In this document: piece by piece, positions 61,164-64,000 of the stretch
Numbering within the stretch: position 1 is the stretch's first letter
Layout: each line of letters opens with the position of its first letter
Source: Pelagicoccus mobilis
GTDB taxonomy: Bacteria; Verrucomicrobiota; Verrucomicrobiia; Opitutales; Opitutaceae
NCBI RefSeq assembly: GCF_016595505.1
Contig: NZ_JAENIL010000003.1
Span: 181,089-245,088, forward strand
DNA length: 64,000 nucleotides
Reading direction: 5' to 3'
The notes under the pieces: model-generated
What the model was told of the DNA's origin: nothing
What the model saw: only the letters and a program-made list of their open reading frames with translations
Databases searched by the model: none
Translations under genes and position numbers: made by a program

Positions 61164-61763
61164 ATGAAACGCGATATTTTAGGGGTGGTGCTTTGCGGCG
61201 GCGAAAGCAGTCGCATGGGTCGTGACAAGGCGTCTTTGAAGATGCGGCCAGGAGTGACGCAATTGGAGCGGCAGCTGTCTCTGTTGGAGCCCTTTTGCAA
61301 TCGTCTGGCGGTCAGTTTGGGGCCTGCCTCGCGGGCCGAGCGCGAGGTGCCGGAAGGGATTGAACGAATTTGGGATCTACCGGAATGGGAGGGGCCGATG
61401 TCGGGGATGCTGGCCGCTTTGAAGTCGGGGGGAGGCTGGCCGGTGCTGGCGATTGCCTGCGATATGCCCTACTTGGAGGCGAGCGACCTTTTGCAGTTGA
61501 TTCACCGGCGTGATCCGAGTCGGTTGGCGACGGCGTTTGTTGCGTCCGACGGATTGCCGGATCCTATGTGCGCCTTGTACGAAGGGGCAGCCTTGGAGGC
61601 GCTGGAAGAGGAGGCGAAGTCGGGAAGGCGGAGCCTGCGGCGTTTTTTGAAGGGCCCGAAAGTGGAGCGAGTGGAGCCTGCTGATTCCCGTTTCCTAGCG
61701 AGCGTGAACGACTTGCAGGAGCTGGACAGGGCTCGGCGGGCGTTGAGAGATCCTCGAGACTGA
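61164..61763 (+). CDS. mobA: MobA-like molybdopterin guanylyltransferase
   Basis: The 199-residue protein shows GVVLCGGESSRMGRDKASL at the N-terminus (the LxGGxSxRMGxDKA motif of MobA), RIWDLPEWEGPMSGMLAAL near residue 73 and AIACDMPYLEASDLL near 96, the metal site. MobA links GMP to molybdopterin to make the dinucleotide cofactor of DMSO-reductase-type enzymes. It lies 18 bases after the Maf-like gene, in a flagellar setting instead of with moeA-moaCDE 25 kb away. Confidence 0.88.
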   Translation: MKRDILGVVLCGGESSRMGRDKASLKMRPGVTQLERQLSLLEPFCNRLAVSLGPASRAEREVPEGIERIWDLPEWEGPMSGMLAALKSGGGWPVLAIACDMPYLEASDLLQLIHRRDPSRLATAFVASDGLPDPMCALYEGAALEALEEEAKSGRRSLRRFLKGPKVERVEPADSRFLASVNDLQELDRARRALRDPRD

Positions 61764-61880
61764 GGTTTCAAGCGGCGGAAGGTTTTGTAAAAAATCCGCT
61801 ATTATCGCTCCGCAAGTTGTTTTTGGATAGAGGATTGCCGCATTGTTATGAAGAAAAATTCCTAGAAATCGCCTTTTTGC

Positions 61881-61907
61881 TAAAGGGAATCCGCCATAAT
61901 CCGATAA
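61881..61907 (+). promoter_or_regulatory. Sigma-28 (FliA) promoter of fliD
   Basis: TAAAGGGA is followed after exactly 11 bases by TCCGATAA, seven of eight matches to the -10 consensus. It lies 40 bases before the fliD start. Confidence 0.8.
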
Positions 61908-61947
61908 CCCAACTTGGTAGCGCACGCGGCGCTGCACTTTCTCGACA

Positions 61948-63654
61948 ATGGAAAACTTCAATGTAGCAGGCTTGGCCAGTGGCTTTGACTGGAATTCGAT
62001 GGTAGACCAGCTGATGGCTATCGAGCGGATTCCACAGCAGCGCTTGGAAGCAGAGAAGGACGAGAATGACGACAAGGTCGACGCCTTGAAGAAGCTCAAG
62101 ACTAAGCTGGAGAAGCTGCAGACTAGCACGAGCGATCTAAAGAGTTCCTCGCTTTACCATACGAAGAGCTCGGAAGTTTCTAACGAGGATACGAACATCA
62201 CCGCGACCGCTTCCACGAACGCGTCGAAGGGGAATTTCGAAATCGAAGTGACTCAGTTGGCGACAGCGACTCGTCGTCTCGGGGCTGCTGACGTGGTGAC
62301 TCAGATGGGCGATGAAAACACTTTGATTTCTGCTTTGAGAGTGGCGACCGACGTGACGGAAGGGACGTTTTCGGTAAATGGTCAGGAAGTCACCATCGCG
62401 GAAACCGATTCTCTGCAGGATGTATTTGACGCGATTTCGATCGCGACCAGCGGTGTCGTGACTGCTAGCTACGATGGCGTTTCCGATACGATCACTCTCG
62501 ATAGCGCGTCTGGCCAGCTCGAGCTAGGGGCCGAGAGTGACACCAGCAACTTCTTGTCGGCGATGAAGCTGCACCAGCTCGAAGTGGGCGACGGTGGCGG
62601 CGGCACGGCGACTGTCAGCAGCCGTGGGGCGCTGGGGGTTGTCGATATTGCCGACACGATCGCGAATAGCGGCATTGGCGGTCCGATCACGGGCTCCGAC
62701 ACATTTTATATTAACGGCGTGGCGATCGATTTCGATGCCGATACCGAAAGCATGTCAGCTCTGATGGCTCGCGTGAATGATTCTGCGGCCGGAGTGACGA
62801 TGTCTTTCGATTCTGCGTCCGATCAGTTTCGTATTATCAACAACGAAACGGGAGCTTACGCCATGAACGTCACCGACAGTGGCAGCGGCTTGCTGTCAGC
62901 GATCGGTCTGACCGGTTCAGCTGATGTAGGCGATGATTTGACTTACACGATCGATGGTGGCGCTCCCAAAAGCAGCCGCAGCAACAAGATATCGGAAGAT
63001 TCGCATGGATTGACCGGTGTGGTTATTACAGCTGCTGAAGTTGGGAAGCAGACAGTCACCATCAATAGCGACTCGGAGGAGCTGAAGGAGAAGATCAATT
63101 CCTTCATTTCGGCTTTCAACGATGTCCAGGACTACATCCAGGAAAAGACGAAGATCGAAGTCGAGGACGATGAAGTCACGGCGGCGATCCTTGCTGGAAA
63201 CCGGGAGTTGAACTCTTTGGATTCCAAGCTGCGTAGTTTCGCTTTCGCCCAAGTCGATGAATTGACGAGCGGGGAGATTTTCCGTCTCGAGCATCTGGGC
63301 ATCGATTTCATCTCAGGTACGTCCAAGCTGGAGATCAAGGATTCGGCGGCTTTGGATGAAGCGCTGGATAGCGATCTGGATACGCTGGAGCAGTTTTTCT
63401 CCAGTGGAGACGAAAATTTTGCAGGACGCCTCGACACTTTTCTCGAGGATTTCCTGAAGTCCGACGGGGTCATGGATACGATCTCGTCGAGTTATACCGA
63501 ACGAAATTCCGATATCGACGAGCAGATCGAAGATATGGAACGCCGTTTGGAGTTCAAAAGAAGCACTCTTGAGAGTAGCTTTATTGCCATGGAAGAGGCA
63601 CAGTCTAAAACACAAAACCAAGCAGCGGCTTTGGCCGGCTTACAGCTTCGCTAA
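61948..63654 (+). CDS. fliD: Flagellar filament cap protein FliD
   Basis: The 568-residue protein starts with ENFNVAGLASGFDWNSMVDQLMAIER, matching the conserved FliD N-terminus (GlxSGlD...v..L...e). A coiled-coil segment follows (DALKKLKTKLEKLQ), then DUF-like beta domains with Asp/Ser/Gly-rich repeats through about residue 360. The C-terminal FliD_C region has LKEKINSFISAFNDVQDYIQEKTK and a final coiled coil (RNSDIDEQIEDMERRLEFKRSTL). It caps the filament and folds flagellin at the tip. A sigma-28 promoter precedes it, placing it in the late flagellar class. No fliS or fliT follows. Confidence 0.93.
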   Translation: MENFNVAGLASGFDWNSMVDQLMAIERIPQQRLEAEKDENDDKVDALKKLKTKLEKLQTSTSDLKSSSLYHTKSSEVSNEDTNITATASTNASKGNFEIEVTQLATATRRLGAADVVTQMGDENTLISALRVATDVTEGTFSVNGQEVTIAETDSLQDVFDAISIATSGVVTASYDGVSDTITLDSASGQLELGAESDTSNFLSAMKLHQLEVGDGGGGTATVSSRGALGVVDIADTIANSGIGGPITGSDTFYINGVAIDFDADTESMSALMARVNDSAAGVTMSFDSASDQFRIINNETGAYAMNVTDSGSGLLSAIGLTGSADVGDDLTYTIDGGAPKSSRSNKISEDSHGLTGVVITAAEVGKQTVTINSDSEELKEKINSFISAFNDVQDYIQEKTKIEVEDDEVTAAILAGNRELNSLDSKLRSFAFAQVDELTSGEIFRLEHLGIDFISGTSKLEIKDSAALDEALDSDLDTLEQFFSSGDENFAGRLDTFLEDFLKSDGVMDTISSSYTERNSDIDEQIEDMERRLEFKRSTLESSFIAMEEAQSKTQNQAAALAGLQLR

Positions 63655-63702
63655 CGCATGATGGTTTTACGAAATAGATTATGACACTCCTTTTCCACAG
63701 GC

Positions 63703-64000
63703 ATGAACTTATCAGCTAAAACGCTTTTGCAGCTTTTGGTGGCTACTTTGGTGGCTGCGACCTCGCTTGTAGGGTGCAAGACGGTTCATTCCGTAAACAG
63801 CCGCTACGATACGACCTACGGTGACAAGCACGAGGTGAGTAACATCCAGGCGGTGCAAGGTTTCCCCGCCCATCTGCGTCGAGTCGCATTGCTTCCTCTT
63901 TATAAAGGCCGCTACGACCACATCGAGCTTGAGTCGCTGGAGGAAAACCTAGCCCAAGAGCTCGGCAAGCAGAACCTCTTCGAGCTCGTGGTGGTCGAGC
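63703..64000 (+). CDS. Lipoprotein, unknown family, 3' end outside window
   Basis: From ATG 63703 about 99 residues are visible. They start with a lipoprotein signal (LLQLLVATLVAATSLVGC, lipobox LVGC), followed by a segment with RRVALLPLYKG and a helix LEENLAQELGKQNLFELVVV. The RVALLP...L.....F.VV pattern is like CsgG/LpoB-type outer-membrane lipoproteins, but this is only a resemblance. It follows fliD by 48 bases and may share its promoter. A flagellar outer-ring or assembly role is possible. Confidence 0.65.
   Translation, partial: MNLSAKTLLQLLVATLVAATSLVGCKTVHSVNSRYDTTYGDKHEVSNIQAVQGFPAHLRRVALLPLYKGRYDHIELESLEENLAQELGKQNLFELVVVE

Noticed and set aside
1..64000. CRISPR arrays, tRNA or rRNA genes, insertion sequences, integrases, prophage genes
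   Set aside because: No regularly spaced identical repeats, no tRNA T-arm pattern with a matching acceptor stem, and no transposase, integrase or phage motif were seen on either strand.

Overview
The window reads as a chromosomal segment of a Gram-negative, motile bacterium. My best guess is the phylum Verrucomicrobiota, class Opitutae. That guess rests on several things together: single-chain class II glycyl-tRNA synthetase, two PPi-type phosphofructokinases, secreted proteins ending in a module of the form Y.v..S.DL..W...F.rl, delta-60/Ig and RCC1-type surface proteins, and an unlinked TonB2/TtpC-like energy operon. No rRNA, tRNA, insertion sequence, prophage or CRISPR array was found. Genes are dense on both strands and gaps are usually under 300 bases.

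Layout. 1-0.2 kb: 5' end of tex. 0.35-8.1 kb: two very large secreted repeat proteins in tandem. 8.3-10 kb: a 5'-nucleotidase split into two genes, C-terminal domain first. 10.2-12.6 kb: an AT-richer S9-peptidase-like protein that has lost its catalytic Ser and His. 12.8-20.7 kb: two PFK paralogues flanking glyS and a signalling/type IV pilus-type ATPase operon (receiver-histidine kinase, CheY-like regulator, small protein, PilB/GspE-like ATPase). 20.8-24.2 kb: NhaC antiporter, XdhC-like protein and MocA-like nucleotidyltransferase. 24.2-31.3 kb: a seven-gene operon with an unknown secreted protein, DUF3450, TtpC-like ExbB, ExbB, ExbD, TonB and a TPR protein. 31.6-33.1 kb: gnd. 33.6-36.1 kb: moeA-moaC-moaD-moaE. 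36.3-38.9 kb: tandem secreted cyclophilins. 39.2-40.4 kb: receiver-HDOD protein. 40.6-50.4 kb: a glycan assembly region (three GT-C-like membrane proteins, two GT2 enzymes, a methyltransferase, a flippase-like protein, a sulfotransferase). 50.5-55.3 kb: sufE, a RibD-type deaminase, yidD, dcd, an unknown P-loop/coiled-coil protein and an ATP-grasp enzyme. 55.4-64 kb: two flagellins, then MOSC, an unknown gene, a Maf-like flagellin glycosylation factor, mobA, fliD and the start of a lipoprotein gene.

How they work together. Three threads recur. First, molybdenum cofactor genes are dispersed (xdhC/mocA, moeA-moaCDE, MOSC, mobA), yet no molybdoenzyme is encoded here. Second, the flagellar filament genes sit beside Maf, and two sigma-28 promoters match consensus well (before flagellin 2 and before fliD). 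Third, envelope functions are prominent (TonB2-like system, glycan region, large secreted proteins).

Beyond genes, the gaps hold two kinds of non-coding structure. Degenerate tandem repeats with a strict 7-base period occur at seven gene edges, several within the moa operon. GC-rich palindromes sit between convergent gene pairs, the largest a 101-base nested palindrome whose arms include the stop codons of both flanking genes. I consider the heptad arrays, this palindrome and the S9 pseudopeptidase the most unusual items. I did not find a clear new defence or mobile system.
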